A DNA stretch of 54,391 nt from Bacillota bacterium (GCA_029551185.1 JAKPFY010000239.1:1-54391), one strand, 5' to 3'; positions 17,854 through 27,536 are shown, counted from the stretch's first letter. Notes: generated by a model not told the origin, from the sequence alone. Numbers and translations are program-made.

Positions 17854-18747
17854 ATGAGCCTTGAGACTTTCATCCAGCAATTAGCGAACGGAGTCTCCCT
17901 GGGCAGTCTCTATGCCCTTATCGCAATCGGATATACCATGGTCTACGGTATCTTGCGCCTGATAAACTTCGCTCATAGCGATATCTTTATGGTTGGCGCA
18001 TATTTCGCGTTTTTTCTAATCACAGTATTCCATCTGCCATGGCTCTTGTCAGCAGTCTTGGCAATCGCGCTTACCGCTTGCGTAGGCATGGCCATAGACA
18101 GAATCGCGTACCGCCCTGTTAGGAACGCGCCAAGAATATCAGCCTTGATAACCGCAGTCGGAGTTTCCTTTTTCTTGGAGAATCTCGGCTTAGTAACAGT
18201 CGGCGCCCGTCCGAAACCATTTGAGCGGCCCGAGCTCATGGCCAGAGTCGTCAGAATCGGACCGGCAGCCATCTCCGGAGTTTCCATATGGGTGCCGATC
18301 CTTAGCGTAGGTCTGGTCGCCATCCTTTTGTACGTTGTCTACCGAACCAGACTCGGCATGGCAATGAGATCCGTCGCCACGGATATTGACACCACACGAC
18401 TTATGGGTGTAAACGTTGACACTGTAATATCATACACATTTGCTATAGGCTCAGCTCTTGCTGCAGCAGGAGGAATTATGTGGGCATGCAAATACCCGCA
18501 GATCAACCCGCTCATGGGGATTTATCCCGGGTGGAAGGCATTTACAGCAGCTGTAATAGGCGGTATAGGAAATATCACAGGCGCCATGATCGGCGGATTT
18601 CTCATCGGACTCATAGAAATCATGGCTGTAGCTGTATTCCCCGCTCTCTCAGGTTACCGTGACGGGATAATATTCGGATTGCTCCTTGTCTTCCTTCTTG
18701 TAAGGCCTACCGGCATCCTCGGCGAAACTTTGAAGGAGAAGGTGTAG
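17854..18747 (+). CDS. livH: Branched-chain amino acid ABC transporter permease LivH
   Basis: A 297-aa integral membrane permease with about eight hydrophobic helices. LivH-type signatures are IQQLANGVSLGSLYALIAIGYTMVYGILRLINFAHSDIFMVGAY at the N-terminus, the cytoplasmic loop YRTRLGMAMRSVATDIDTTRLMGVNVD, which contacts the ATPase subunits, and GWKAFTAAVIGGIGNITGAMIGG. It lies 4 bases before livM in a compact operon with one binding protein and two ATPases. Confidence 0.95.
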   Translation: MSLETFIQQLANGVSLGSLYALIAIGYTMVYGILRLINFAHSDIFMVGAYFAFFLITVFHLPWLLSAVLAIALTACVGMAIDRIAYRPVRNAPRISALITAVGVSFFLENLGLVTVGARPKPFERPELMARVVRIGPAAISGVSIWVPILSVGLVAILLYVVYRTRLGMAMRSVATDIDTTRLMGVNVDTVISYTFAIGSALAAAGGIMWACKYPQINPLMGIYPGWKAFTAAVIGGIGNITGAMIGGFLIGLIEIMAVAVFPALSGYRDGIIFGLLLVFLLVRPTGILGETLKEKV

Positions 18748-18751
18748 AGCC

Positions 18752-19870
18752 ATGGGGAAATACTTCTATTCTGTTTGTAAGAAACACCTTAACACCCTCC
18801 TAACCTTGATATTTGTGGGTTTCCTTTTTCTTGTGCTCAGATGGGCGGACACGCATTTGGACGAGTTTACTCTCAGAATAATGCGTACAGGGGCAGTTTA
18901 TATAGTCGCTGCAGTATCCTATGACCTCATTAATGGGATAACAGGACAGTTTTCCCTTGGCCCTAACGGTTTCATGGCACTTGGCGGATACACTGTAGCT
19001 CTTCTAATGCTGCCGCTCCCGCAAAAGGCGTTTGTGTGGTTCTTGCAACCACAGGCTTGGCCGTTTAACTCATTTTCTTTTCCGGTAACTTGGTACTTCT
19101 TCGGCCTCGCTCTAGTCCTATCCGGTGTGATGGGAGCTCTCGGCGCATTCATCGTGGGCATTCCATCCTTCAGGCTACGCGGTGATTACCTGGCAATAGC
19201 AACCTTCGGCTTTGGCGAGATAATCTTCGTCTTGGCAAATAACCTTATCCCCCTCACCAACGGCCCGCTCGGGATGAAAGGCATACCGGAGCTGGCTAAT
19301 GTGTACTGGTGCTTTGGTTGGGCGGTCATTGCCACGCTCGTGGTCAAGAATATCGCAAATTCCAGTTACGGCAGGGCGATGAAAGCGGTGCGCGATGACG
19401 AAGTGGCAGCGGAAGCCATGGGAGTTAACGTTTTCCGCACAAAAATGCTGGCTTTTGTTGTGAGCGGATTTTTCGCAGGGGTCGCAGGAGGGCTTCTTGT
19501 ACCCCTTATCACAACAATATCCCCGACTCTTTTTACTTTCACAATGACATTCAATCTCTTAATCATCATAGTTTTAGGAGGTCTTGGGAGTATTACCGGG
19601 TCAGTAATAACAGCCTTCGGCTTCGCAATTGCCTCAGAGCTCCTGCGCGCAGTTGAATCCCCAATGCAAATTGGGACTATTCGCATCCCTGGAATAGCAG
19701 GCATGCGTATGGTGGTATTCGCTGCCCTACTCGTGCTGCTCATGATCTTCTATCGGCAAGGCATATTCGGACAGTCTGAATTATCCTGGGAGTGGATTCT
19801 GTCTCTGCCAGGTAAGGTTGTCGACAAGGAGGTGGCAAAGAAGTGGAAACGGGACGAGACATCGTCTTAG
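18752..19870 (+). CDS. livM: Branched-chain amino acid ABC transporter permease LivM
   Basis: The second permease, 372 aa, of the LivM type: NGITGQFSLGPNGFMALGGYTVA, GIPSFRLRGDYLAIATFGFGEI, the coupling segment SSYGRAMKAVRDDEVAAEAMGVNVFRTK, and FNLLIIIVLGGLGSITGSVI. The last 28 bases overlap the start of livG, indicating coupled translation. A loop with KAFVWFLQPQAWPF between helices is an insertion seen in some family members. Confidence 0.95.
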   Translation: MGKYFYSVCKKHLNTLLTLIFVGFLFLVLRWADTHLDEFTLRIMRTGAVYIVAAVSYDLINGITGQFSLGPNGFMALGGYTVALLMLPLPQKAFVWFLQPQAWPFNSFSFPVTWYFFGLALVLSGVMGALGAFIVGIPSFRLRGDYLAIATFGFGEIIFVLANNLIPLTNGPLGMKGIPELANVYWCFGWAVIATLVVKNIANSSYGRAMKAVRDDEVAAEAMGVNVFRTKMLAFVVSGFFAGVAGGLLVPLITTISPTLFTFTMTFNLLIIIVLGGLGSITGSVITAFGFAIASELLRAVESPMQIGTIRIPGIAGMRMVVFAALLVLLMIFYRQGIFGQSELSWEWILSLPGKVVDKEVAKKWKRDETSS

Positions 19871-20625
19871 AACTGGACCACCTGACCATTAAGTTCGGAG
19901 GTCTTGTAGCAGTCAATGACTTCAGTCTCAGAATTGAGAAAGGAGAACTCGTAGGTCTTATAGGACCGAACGGCGCCGGGAAGACAACGGTATTTAACAT
20001 CGTTACAGGTCAATATGAGCCTACTCAAGGCTCAGTCCTCCTTGAGGGCAAAGACATTACCGGATGGCGTCCACATCTTATTGCCGCAGCAGGCATCGCC
20101 AGGACGTTTCAGAATGTCCGACTGTTCACAGGCCTGACTGTGCTGGACAATGTCCTTGTCTCGCAGCACCTCCGGTTGAAATCGCATTTCTTGTCTGCAG
20201 CTCTATGTCTGCCTAGCTACTCCAATGAAGAGCAGAGGGCACGAGCCAACGCTATGGAACTTCTGGAAAGGCTTGAACTTGTGCCTTACGCCCGGGAGCT
20301 TGCCGGCAACCTCCCCTACGGACAGCAGCGCAGGCTGGAAATAGCACGAGCCTTGGCGACTTGTCCGAAGCTTCTGTTGCTCGATGAGCCGGCCGCGGGG
20401 ATGAATCCTGAGGAGACTGCCAGACTCATGAGGTTTATTTGTAAGATTCGTGACGAGTTTGATCTTACTATATTTCTGATAGAACATGATATGAAACTTG
20501 TGATGGGTATCTGCGAACGAATACGGGTAATTGATTACGGCATATCCATCGCTGAAGGCGCGCCGGATGAAATCAAGAAAGATCCCCGGGTAATAGCTGC
20601 TTACTTAGGAGAAGGAGGAGAGTAA
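19843..20625 (+). CDS. livG: Branched-chain amino acid ABC transporter ATPase LivG
   Basis: An ABC ATPase of 260 aa: Walker A GPNGAGKTT, Q-loop region near GIARTFQNVRLF, signature LPYGQQRRLEIARALA and Walker B LLLLDEPAAGMNPEE, followed by the H-loop IEHDM. The wording GIARTFQNVRLF and the C-terminal AYLGEGGE end are LivG hallmarks. Start GTG at 19843, preceded by AAGGAGGTGGCA, inside the livM end. LivF begins one base after its stop. Confidence 0.95.
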   Translation: METGRDIVLELDHLTIKFGGLVAVNDFSLRIEKGELVGLIGPNGAGKTTVFNIVTGQYEPTQGSVLLEGKDITGWRPHLIAAAGIARTFQNVRLFTGLTVLDNVLVSQHLRLKSHFLSAALCLPSYSNEEQRARANAMELLERLELVPYARELAGNLPYGQQRRLEIARALATCPKLLLLDEPAAGMNPEETARLMRFICKIRDEFDLTIFLIEHDMKLVMGICERIRVIDYGISIAEGAPDEIKKDPRVIAAYLGEGGE

Positions 20626-20626
20626 G

Positions 20627-21331
20627 ATGCTGAAGGTTAGGGATCTTCACGTATACTACGGCGGCATACACGCGCTGAAAGGGATATCCCTTGATGTGCC
20701 TGAGGGGGAAATCGCCACACTGATTGGGGCAAACGGCGCAGGAAAAACCACTACATTAAGGGCAATTACAGGCCTTGTCAAAGCAAGACGAGGATCCATC
20801 GAATTGGAAGGACGTGATATCACGCATTGGCCTGCACATGAGGTTGTACGTAATGGAGTGGCAATGGCACCGGAAGGCAGGAAGATATTTCGGAATCTCA
20901 CAGTCATGGAAAATCTCCTAATGGGCGCCTATCCACGCAAGGATACCGCAGGAATAAAGAAGGATCTGGACTGGGTCACATCGCTTTTCCCCAGGCTCAA
21001 GGAACGATTCTCGCAAAAGGGAGGTACCTTATCCGGAGGCGAACAGCAGATGCTGGCTGTGGGGAGAGCGCTCATGTCAAAACCCCGGCTTCTCTGCCTT
21101 GACGAACCGTCGCTAGGCCTTGCGCCTGTATTGATGGCTGAAGTCTATCGAGGTCTGGCTAAGATACATAACGAAGGATGCACCATCCTTTTGATTGAAC
21201 AGAACGCGAGAGCAGCCCTCAAACTTGCGAATTATGGGTATGTCATGGAGACGGGAGTCATAGTCTTAGAGGGAAAAGGCAGTGATCTTCTGGAGAACGA
21301 GGATGTCCGCAAGGCTTATCTGGGGGAGTGA
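20627..21331 (+). CDS. livF: Branched-chain amino acid ABC transporter ATPase LivF
   Basis: The second ATPase, 234 aa, the standard LivF size: LKVRDLHVYYGGIHALKGISLDV, Walker A GANGAGKTT, LSGGEQQMLAVGRALM signature, Walker B LLCLDEPSLGLAP, and LLIEQNARAAL. The C-terminus KAYLGE is typical. It ends the operon; the next gene, feoB, is convergent, with a 178-base gap in which I see only weak hairpins. Confidence 0.95.
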   Translation: MLKVRDLHVYYGGIHALKGISLDVPEGEIATLIGANGAGKTTTLRAITGLVKARRGSIELEGRDITHWPAHEVVRNGVAMAPEGRKIFRNLTVMENLLMGAYPRKDTAGIKKDLDWVTSLFPRLKERFSQKGGTLSGGEQQMLAVGRALMSKPRLLCLDEPSLGLAPVLMAEVYRGLAKIHNEGCTILLIEQNARAALKLANYGYVMETGVIVLEGKGSDLLENEDVRKAYLGE

Positions 21332-21509
21332 CGTCTTTAGGCTAAGGATCTCATCAACAGATCCCTTGATTTATCAGAAAACCCGGTCTACAAGTTGAGC
21401 CTGGTAAAGAAGGCTTTGAATATGTTCTATTGAAAGCCATAAAGATCTGGCGACACCAAGAAAGGCTCTGTTCAGTAATGAGCTAAGAAGGATCAGTAGC
21501 TTACTGAGA

Positions 21510-23402
21510 TCACGACTGACCCTTAGAATGCCTGATCCTAACAGTCCGCACTGTTCGGGCAACCAAGATAATCACTGTAATCAGTACAATAAAGCCAATG
21601 ATAACATGACCAATAGGAACCACTTCCGACATAACGAGATTCATGAGCCCTCCTGCCCCAAAAGCAGCAGCAAGCATTATGAGAGCAGATATCAGCATGT
21701 CGAAGGGTCCGAGTTCCCGAAGGAGCACAACAAATGTAGCTGCGCACGGAAAATAGGCAGTAAGCACTACTGTCGCCACCACGAGCTGCTTTACAGACAG
21801 CCCAAGGGGGCTTAACATTCCTACAGCCACGTCCTTACGTAGAAAGCCCATAATCAAAGCGACAATCGCTTCAGACGGCAATCCCAAAAATCCGGTAAGG
21901 AACGGCGCAAAAACTCGGCCTAACGCATCGATAATGCCGGTCACATGTAGTATATTCACAAAGAGCACGCCTAAAAGCACATAAGGAATAGCGTCTGCCA
22001 AGAAAGCACGAATTCGCATCCACACTTTTTTCCCCAGAATCCTGGGATGCGGAAATCTATATGGGGGAATCTCCATAAGCAAAGGAGGACTTGATCCGGA
22101 CAACATAGCATTGAGAACGATCCCAATAATGAGCCATAAAGCAAAAAGCGTTCCGTATATTATGGCAAGATACTGCCATCCATACCTACCCATAAGCCCA
22201 ACTACCATGGCGGTCTGCGCCATGCACGGGATGCCTATTGAAAGCATGGTCGCGCATATGAACTTCTCACGCCTGCTCTCCAAAATCCTGGTGGCCAGAG
22301 CAGCCGGGACATTACATCCGAAACCCAAAACCATTGGAACAACGGCATACCCGTGCATGCCCAGAACATGCATGAGGTTATCTACAAGCACTGCAAGTCT
22401 TGGCAAGTATCCGACATCCTCCAATATACTGAGAACAACATAAAACGCAAAAACATAAGGCAGCACCATGGCAATGGGAACGTAAAGCCCTGTGGTAAGA
22501 AGCCCCATGGACACCTCGAAGTCTATTTCTCCGTTTACCAGGTGCCCAATGAGCAGGTCATGGATGATCCCTTCTGAACCCAAAACCACCCCAAATTTGG
22601 TTACAGCCGGCCTTACAACTGCTTCGAACAAAGGATCAAATATGTAGTCTATCAACCCTTCACCGATAAATCCCACTAATTTGAAGGACAAGTACATGAC
22701 ACAGATAGCCATTATCAACCCGGTGACAGGCTGAATACTCGCATCCTCCAGCCTGTCAATAAAAGTGTGATGCCTGTGAGAGATGGTCTGGACTTCTGTT
22801 ATGATCCTGCCTATCTCACTCCAGCGTTCATCTGTAGAGCGTTTCGCTCTTTGGACTTTCTCCGGCGAAAGAGTCTTATCCAAGCCCACACACGACTCTG
22901 GACCCGCATCTTCCATGATTCCGGAAATCCTATCCATGAGGATATCAATGCCTTCACCTGTCAATGCACTGGTTGGCACGACAGGTACACCCAAGATGTC
23001 TTGGAGCCTGTCCACATCGATACTTATGCCTTTGTGTCTTGCCTCATCCCAAAGGTTAAGCGCAACTATCACAGGAATGTCTCTTTCCAGAAGCTGAAGG
23101 GTGAGGTAAAGATTACGCTCAAGGTGGGTGGAATCCACCACATTGATTATGATATCCCCCTCATCAAACATACTTTCCATCATGTTTACCGCTACTTCTT
23201 CCGCCTTACAAGTAGGTTCCAGACTGTATGTTCCGGGGACATCTATAACCTCTCGAGACTCACCTGTTCTCAGCGCTGTGTATCCTTTTGTAAACTCCAC
23301 AGTGGTCCCGGGGTAATTCGATATAATAACGTCAGTGCCGGTGAGACGTGAAAACACCGCACTCTTTCCAACGTTTGGATTCCCAATCAGTAGTATTCTC
23401 AC
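21510..23402 (-). CDS. feoB: Ferrous iron transporter FeoB
   Basis: A GTPase-coupled Fe(II) permease of 630 aa. The N-terminal G domain shows G1 GNPNVGKS (7-14), the switch threonine region SNYPGTTVEF, G3 DVPGTYSL and G4 NLWD. After a helical linker come two Gate-type nucleoside-recognition regions and a C-terminal membrane domain with GFGCNVPAALATRI and GIPCMAQTAMV. The cysteines in these segments are conserved in FeoB. It starts with GTG at 23402, overlapping the feoA stop by four bases (GTGA). Transcribed with feoA from a promoter covered by a Fur-type operator. Confidence 0.96.
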   Translation of the reverse strand: MRILLIGNPNVGKSAVFSRLTGTDVIISNYPGTTVEFTKGYTALRTGESREVIDVPGTYSLEPTCKAEEVAVNMMESMFDEGDIIINVVDSTHLERNLYLTLQLLERDIPVIVALNLWDEARHKGISIDVDRLQDILGVPVVPTSALTGEGIDILMDRISGIMEDAGPESCVGLDKTLSPEKVQRAKRSTDERWSEIGRIITEVQTISHRHHTFIDRLEDASIQPVTGLIMAICVMYLSFKLVGFIGEGLIDYIFDPLFEAVVRPAVTKFGVVLGSEGIIHDLLIGHLVNGEIDFEVSMGLLTTGLYVPIAMVLPYVFAFYVVLSILEDVGYLPRLAVLVDNLMHVLGMHGYAVVPMVLGFGCNVPAALATRILESRREKFICATMLSIGIPCMAQTAMVVGLMGRYGWQYLAIIYGTLFALWLIIGIVLNAMLSGSSPPLLMEIPPYRFPHPRILGKKVWMRIRAFLADAIPYVLLGVLFVNILHVTGIIDALGRVFAPFLTGFLGLPSEAIVALIMGFLRKDVAVGMLSPLGLSVKQLVVATVVLTAYFPCAATFVVLLRELGPFDMLISALIMLAAAFGAGGLMNLVMSEVVPIGHVIIGFIVLITVIILVARTVRTVRIRHSKGQS

Positions 23403-23704
23403 GCCTTACCGCTCCCTTGTTTATCTTCATTATTTCTATTAGGCTGTTCATTGATACAGTCATCAACAGGCTCCACCAGAATTTTCGATGCCATACCATA
23501 GCCTATTGCAATTTGCGTGCCGTGCGCCTCGACAGTAACAGGGCCTCTCATGAACATCTCACTTTTCTTAATCATGTGGGTTCCCGGCCGTATTCCCAGT
23601 GCCTCCAAACGTGCAGCAAGACCATGGCCCCCCAGAATATCAACTACACGTACCGGTTCGCCTGCACTTACACTTACTAAAGGCATTACTGCGGATCGTT
23701 CCAT
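23399..23704 (-). CDS. feoA: FeoA family protein, ferrous iron uptake
   Basis: A small 101-aa cytosolic protein with the SH3-like FeoA fold: MPLVSVSAGEPVRVVDILGGHGLAARLEALGIRPGTHMIKK, then GPVTVEAHGTQIAIGYGMASKILVE. FeoA is thought to modulate the GTPase activity or assembly of FeoB. GGAGGGG precedes the ATG at 23704. The C-terminal 15 residues are polar and probably disordered. The feoB start overlaps its stop. Confidence 0.93.
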   Translation of the reverse strand: MERSAVMPLVSVSAGEPVRVVDILGGHGLAARLEALGIRPGTHMIKKSEMFMRGPVTVEAHGTQIAIGYGMASKILVEPVDDCINEQPNRNNEDKQGSGKA

Positions 23705-23745
23705 AATTGCCCCTCCTTCTGCCGCTGTGAAAAGATGTAATAGCT

Positions 23746-23770
23746 AGTATTGATAATGATTATCAATACT
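23746..23770. promoter_or_regulatory. Fur box: perfect 25-bp palindrome at the feoAB promoter
   Basis: Arms AGTATTGATAAT and ATTATCAATACT flank a single central G/C pair. The core TGATAAT-N-ATTATCA is the 7-1-7 Fur consensus. It sits immediately downstream of the -10 box, over the expected start site, so iron-loaded Fur would block transcription. Confidence 0.9.
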
Positions 23771-23799
23771 ATGTTACGCCTATACTACCCCTGTGTCAA
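23771..23799 (-). promoter_or_regulatory. Sigma-A promoter of feoAB
   Basis: On the minus strand, a perfect TTGACA (23799-23794), 17 bases, then TAACAT (23776-23771). The Fur palindrome begins at the next base. Confidence 0.8.
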
Positions 23800-23910
23800 C
23801 TCTGATTAAGCCAGATTAAGCCGGGTTTTTCATTTGCACTCGTATAATAATGTCACCTTGTTGTTGAGATAGTACTTTTCATGCTGATATCAGTGGGAGT
23901 TTTTCAACGC

Positions 23911-25134
23911 TTACGCAATCACAGCAAATATGAAAGCCACCAATACGCCGACGCTTGACGCCATAGCCACAAGCTGAAAGACGCGCCCAAAATCAGCCTT
24001 GAAGTGCCCCACTGTAATGGGAAAGCAAAGGTGCGCCGGGGAAAGCATGAGGCCGGCATGCCCACTGATTACGGCCAGAGCAATGAGTCTCAGGTTTGCG
24101 CCGGCAAGGCCTCCCGACGCCCCGAAGCCGGCAACTACCGGCATAGCCACACCTGCGGTGGCTGCTCCGTAACCGGTTAGAAGCGCTACAAGAAACGGCA
24201 TGGCAAAAGACACAATAACTTCAGAAATGCCAAAGACCTCAAAAGCCTCTGTTAGGCCTTGTACAGCGCCTGAACCCTCCAAGACCCCCTTAAATGCCAT
24301 AACACCACATATCATAGGAATGATATTGCCGGAGGCCGCTTTCCCAAGATACTGCACAAGGCGCCTTGCCGGAACCCGAATATACAGTGCGCTGAGAAGG
24401 GTCACTAAGCTGATGGCGATGACTACGTCAAGTTTAAACACTACAGTAGCAATGACAACAGACGCGATCGGAGCTAACCCCTTTATCATGGAAATCCAAT
24501 CCTGGCGCGTAGGAGCACGGTTTTCCTGAACCTCAAAACTTGTGTAAGGACACTTACGAAACGCTACAAGTGCACCTGATATGATTACAATAAGAAAATA
24601 GGGGAACATCAAAGTAACGTATCTCGACATAGGCAGGCCAAGGACTTGTGAAGTGATTATCGTCACGGGATAGATGGGGACTATCAGTTCCATAGGATGC
24701 CTGAACCAGTAGTTTATGAAGCTTTTCTTCTCCGCTGAAAGAGCTAAATCGGTTGTGATTTCCTCCACAAGAGGGGCTGAGAACAAAGCGCCTCCGGCAG
24801 ACGGCAGGAAACCGATAAACATAGGCAAAAGAGCGGCTGCCACTCGTTGATCCCGTATTATTACACGTAATGACTTTGTCATATCTTTAAGAAAACCGGC
24901 TTCACCCAGGACGTCCTCGAGCACCATCACCAGAGTCAGAGAAGCGATCAGCTTTAACGAGTCAACTTCTAAAACTGATGTTACCATTTCGCGGATAATA
25001 TCAGGAAGTTTCATGTGAAACATGAGTCCAAGGAATACAGATGCGCCTAACATGGCTATACCCAAGTTAATACGCTTGCGAAGAGCAATGACGATAAGGG
25101 AGGCAACCAGCAAGATCTTGATAAATGAGGACAT
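23911..25134 (-). CDS. DUF401-family membrane protein, putative permease
   Basis: A highly hydrophobic 407-aa protein with about 10-11 predicted membrane segments. It matches the DUF401 family in layout: RKRINLGIAMLGASVFLGLMF at the start, the conserved central LLPMFIGFLPSAGGALFSAPLVEE, and near the end VISGHAGLMLSPAHLCFPITVGHFKADFGRVF. DUF401 belongs to the ion-transporter superfamily and is assumed to carry an anion or carboxylate; no substrate is established. It lies downstream of the gltP-type symporter on the same strand but is separated from it by an intrinsic terminator, so it probably has its own promoter. Confidence 0.85.
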   Translation of the reverse strand: MSSFIKILLVASLIVIALRKRINLGIAMLGASVFLGLMFHMKLPDIIREMVTSVLEVDSLKLIASLTLVMVLEDVLGEAGFLKDMTKSLRVIIRDQRVAAALLPMFIGFLPSAGGALFSAPLVEEITTDLALSAEKKSFINYWFRHPMELIVPIYPVTIITSQVLGLPMSRYVTLMFPYFLIVIISGALVAFRKCPYTSFEVQENRAPTRQDWISMIKGLAPIASVVIATVVFKLDVVIAISLVTLLSALYIRVPARRLVQYLGKAASGNIIPMICGVMAFKGVLEGSGAVQGLTEAFEVFGISEVIVSFAMPFLVALLTGYGAATAGVAMPVVAGFGASGGLAGANLRLIALAVISGHAGLMLSPAHLCFPITVGHFKADFGRVFQLVAMASSVGVLVAFIFAVIA

Positions 25135-25178
25135 CTTTATCCACAGCTCCTTCTATGTCCTTATCCAACTAACATATC

Positions 25179-25230
25179 AAAAAGCAGGACCGGACACTTC
25201 GCTTCCTTCAAGTAACATTTCCGGTCCTGC
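25179..25230 (-). terminator. Intrinsic terminator after the symporter gene
   Basis: GCAGGACCGGA (25184-25194) and TCCGGTCCTGC (25220-25230) form a perfect 11-bp stem, and on the minus strand the stem is followed directly by TTTTT (25183-25179). Confidence 0.85.
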
Positions 25231-25293
25231 CACGCATCTGTATCCTGTTTATACTAGTTTACTTGTCAACGCATAGCTTTAATACACTATAAA

Positions 25294-26505
25294 TTACTTG
25301 CCGACAGCAACCTCGGGCGTTACACGCACCAGCTCACCCTCGCTGGCAGCAATCACTATAGCGCCTGCAGCGTCTCCGGTAACATTCATGCAGGTCCTGA
25401 TCATGTCGAGGATCCTGTCTATACCGGCGACAAGCAGTATACCCTCGAGAGGCAACCCTACTGTCTCAAGAACCATGCTAAGCATGATCATTCCCGCTCC
25501 GGGCACTCCCGCTGTTCCGATTGAGGCTAAAGTCGCAGCGATAATAATCATAATGTATTGAGAGAAGCCCAGCTCTATTCCGAACACCCCTGCGATAAAC
25601 ACAGCACATACACCCTGATAAATAGCGGTCCCGTCCATATTGATAGTAGCGCCGAGCGGCTGGACGAAGCTGGATATCTCTTTCGGCACGCCAAGGTTCT
25701 CCTGAGCGCATCGCATCGAAATCGGCAATGTAGCGGAACTGGAACAAGTGCTGAAAGCGACCGCCATTGCCTCGAAGAACCCCTTGAAGAACTGAACAGG
25801 ACTCATTCCGGCCCAGATACGCACTGCACCTGAGTAAACAATAACAGCATGGAGAATATTGACAAAGTAAACTACAAATATCACCCTTGCCAGAGGGAGC
25901 AGCACTTCCGCGCCGGCTGTCCCTACTACCCAGGCAATAAGGGCAAACACTCCTATAGGCGCGAAGTTCATTACTATGCCTACGATTTTATACATTATTT
26001 CAGCTATACTCTCAAAGACGTCAAGCGCGGGTTTACCCTTCTCTCCAATGAGAGAGATGGATATACCGACAAACAAAGCGAACACGATAATCTGAAGCAT
26101 GTTATCAGTAGCCATAGCGTTAATCGGGTTCGTAGGCACCATGTTTAGAATTACATCCGCCACCTTTGGCATGGGTTTAGCTTCATATATGCCGATTTCC
26201 TTAAGGACGTAGCCGCCTGCCGGATTGAAAATAACTGCGAAGATAATTGCGAGAGTGATTGCTATGGCTGTGGTCGCCAGGAAATACAGAACCGTCTTTC
26301 CCCCAACCCGGCCCAGCTTTCTAAGGTCACCGATACTGGACGCGCCAACCACAAGCGAACAGAAGACCATGGGAACAATGAGCATCTTAATAAGTCTGAT
26401 AAATAGATCTCCAAGTGGTTTTACCACCGCGATAGAAGGCCCCACAATCAAGCCTATGACTGCACCGAGGGCGAAACCAATCAAAATCTTAACCCATAAT
26501 TTCAT
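25294..26505 (-). CDS. Dicarboxylate/amino acid:cation symporter (GltP/DctA family)
   Basis: A 403-aa secondary transporter of the DAACS family, which imports glutamate, aspartate or C4-dicarboxylates with Na+ or H+. Family landmarks: the serine-rich re-entrant loop SSSATLPISMRCAQ, the cation/substrate motif INMDGTAIYQG, and GVPGAGMIMLSMVLETVGLP with the second hairpin. The frame is open 29 codons further upstream, but the ATG at 26505 follows AGGAGGG at correct spacing and gives the usual start MKLWVKILIGFALG. Placed downstream of aspartase and an Asp/Glu racemase, so aspartate or glutamate is the likely cargo. A clear terminator follows. Confidence 0.93.
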   Translation of the reverse strand: MKLWVKILIGFALGAVIGLIVGPSIAVVKPLGDLFIRLIKMLIVPMVFCSLVVGASSIGDLRKLGRVGGKTVLYFLATTAIAITLAIIFAVIFNPAGGYVLKEIGIYEAKPMPKVADVILNMVPTNPINAMATDNMLQIIVFALFVGISISLIGEKGKPALDVFESIAEIMYKIVGIVMNFAPIGVFALIAWVVGTAGAEVLLPLARVIFVVYFVNILHAVIVYSGAVRIWAGMSPVQFFKGFFEAMAVAFSTCSSSATLPISMRCAQENLGVPKEISSFVQPLGATINMDGTAIYQGVCAVFIAGVFGIELGFSQYIMIIIAATLASIGTAGVPGAGMIMLSMVLETVGLPLEGILLVAGIDRILDMIRTCMNVTGDAAGAIVIAASEGELVRVTPEVAVGK

Positions 26506-26739
26506 TTGAAATCGACCCTCCTGGTTTATTAAATGATACTCACCTCTCGAAACCTTGAAGAAAGAATTCATTGCTTCGTGGCTTTCTATCACCTCCCAAA
26601 TTCCGTTTTAGCAGATCTAACAGGGTTAACGATCACATAACCATGTGTCGTTAAGGTTCTGTTTTCAAGGTACCGCATCATAACGCGATGCTTCCCGATA
26701 AACTTAATAGGCAGGTTTCTTCTGCAACATATCAAGGAA

Positions 26740-26762
26740 TTCCTGCTAGACCCTAGCAGGAA
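26740..26762 (-). terminator. Perfect 10-bp hairpin after the racemase gene
   Basis: TTCCTGCTAG (26740-26749) and CTAGCAGGAA (26753-26762) with a 3-base loop, located in the gap between the racemase and symporter genes. No U-run on the minus strand, so it may be an attenuator or processing site rather than a full terminator. Confidence 0.5.
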
Positions 26763-26799
26763 AATATTATTGGATTTGGCGCACTTTTCATCATGAATC

Positions 26800-27495
26800 T
26801 TATGAGCGTAGCGCTCGTGCCACAATCCGTCGGGCCAAAACTTGGAGAGTATCAATCACAGTAAGCCCGTACGCAAACCCCCTTAGCAACATAGGTAACT
26901 CAGTACATCCTGCGATTACCGCATCTACCCGCCGGCTCATGTAAATGAGCGCAGGTTCCAGAATCTGTGTAGCTTCCTTAAGGTCACACCCGGCTTTAAC
27001 CGCATATATCGCTTCCATCACAGCAAGCTGGCTTTTTTCATCGGGAATCTCCGCCTCTATCCCGCGCGCCTTAAGAGCCTTCTGATAGATTCCTGTTTTG
27101 ACAGTACCGTCTGTTGCCAAGATACCGATCTTTGAAATGCCTGCCTGTTCCACCTCAGCCGCAGTCTCTTCAATCATGTTGATTATTGGAACAGACACGG
27201 CAGCTTCAACTTGAGGAAGAAAGTAATGAGCTGTATTGCATGGGAAAGCAAGAAAGGTCGCGCCTGCATTCTCCAGCAATTGGGATGATTCTATCAGAGC
27301 TTTTACAGGAGACGGTCCATCTCCCAGAATGGCTTTTGTCCTATCCGGCACCTTTGGGTTGCTGTATACCAAAAGAGGTATATGCTCTTGATCGCAGGTA
27401 GCAGGAGTCTCCTCCATGATCAATTTCATGAGTTCAATAGTGGCAAGCGGCCCCATACCCCCGACAATACCGGCCAATTCTTTCTTAACTGTCAT
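26800..27495 (-). CDS. Aspartate/glutamate racemase family protein
   Basis: A 231-aa cofactor-independent racemase of the Asp/Glu/hydantoin family. It starts ELAGIVGGMGPLATIELMKLI, the aspartate-racemase opening, and has both catalytic cysteines: C86 in FPCNTAHYF and C197 in IAGCTELPMLL. Substrate choice between aspartate and glutamate is not fixed by the motifs, but its position 41 bases after aspartase favours aspartate. It could let the cell use D-aspartate from peptidoglycan or racemised protein. Confidence 0.9.
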   Translation of the reverse strand: MTVKKELAGIVGGMGPLATIELMKLIMEETPATCDQEHIPLLVYSNPKVPDRTKAILGDGPSPVKALIESSQLLENAGATFLAFPCNTAHYFLPQVEAAVSVPIINMIEETAAEVEQAGISKIGILATDGTVKTGIYQKALKARGIEAEIPDEKSQLAVMEAIYAVKAGCDLKEATQILEPALIYMSRRVDAVIAGCTELPMLLRGFAYGLTVIDTLQVLARRIVARALRS

Positions 27496-27536
27496 CCTTC
27501 AATCCCTGCCTACCTATGCTCATTCCATATAACAGG

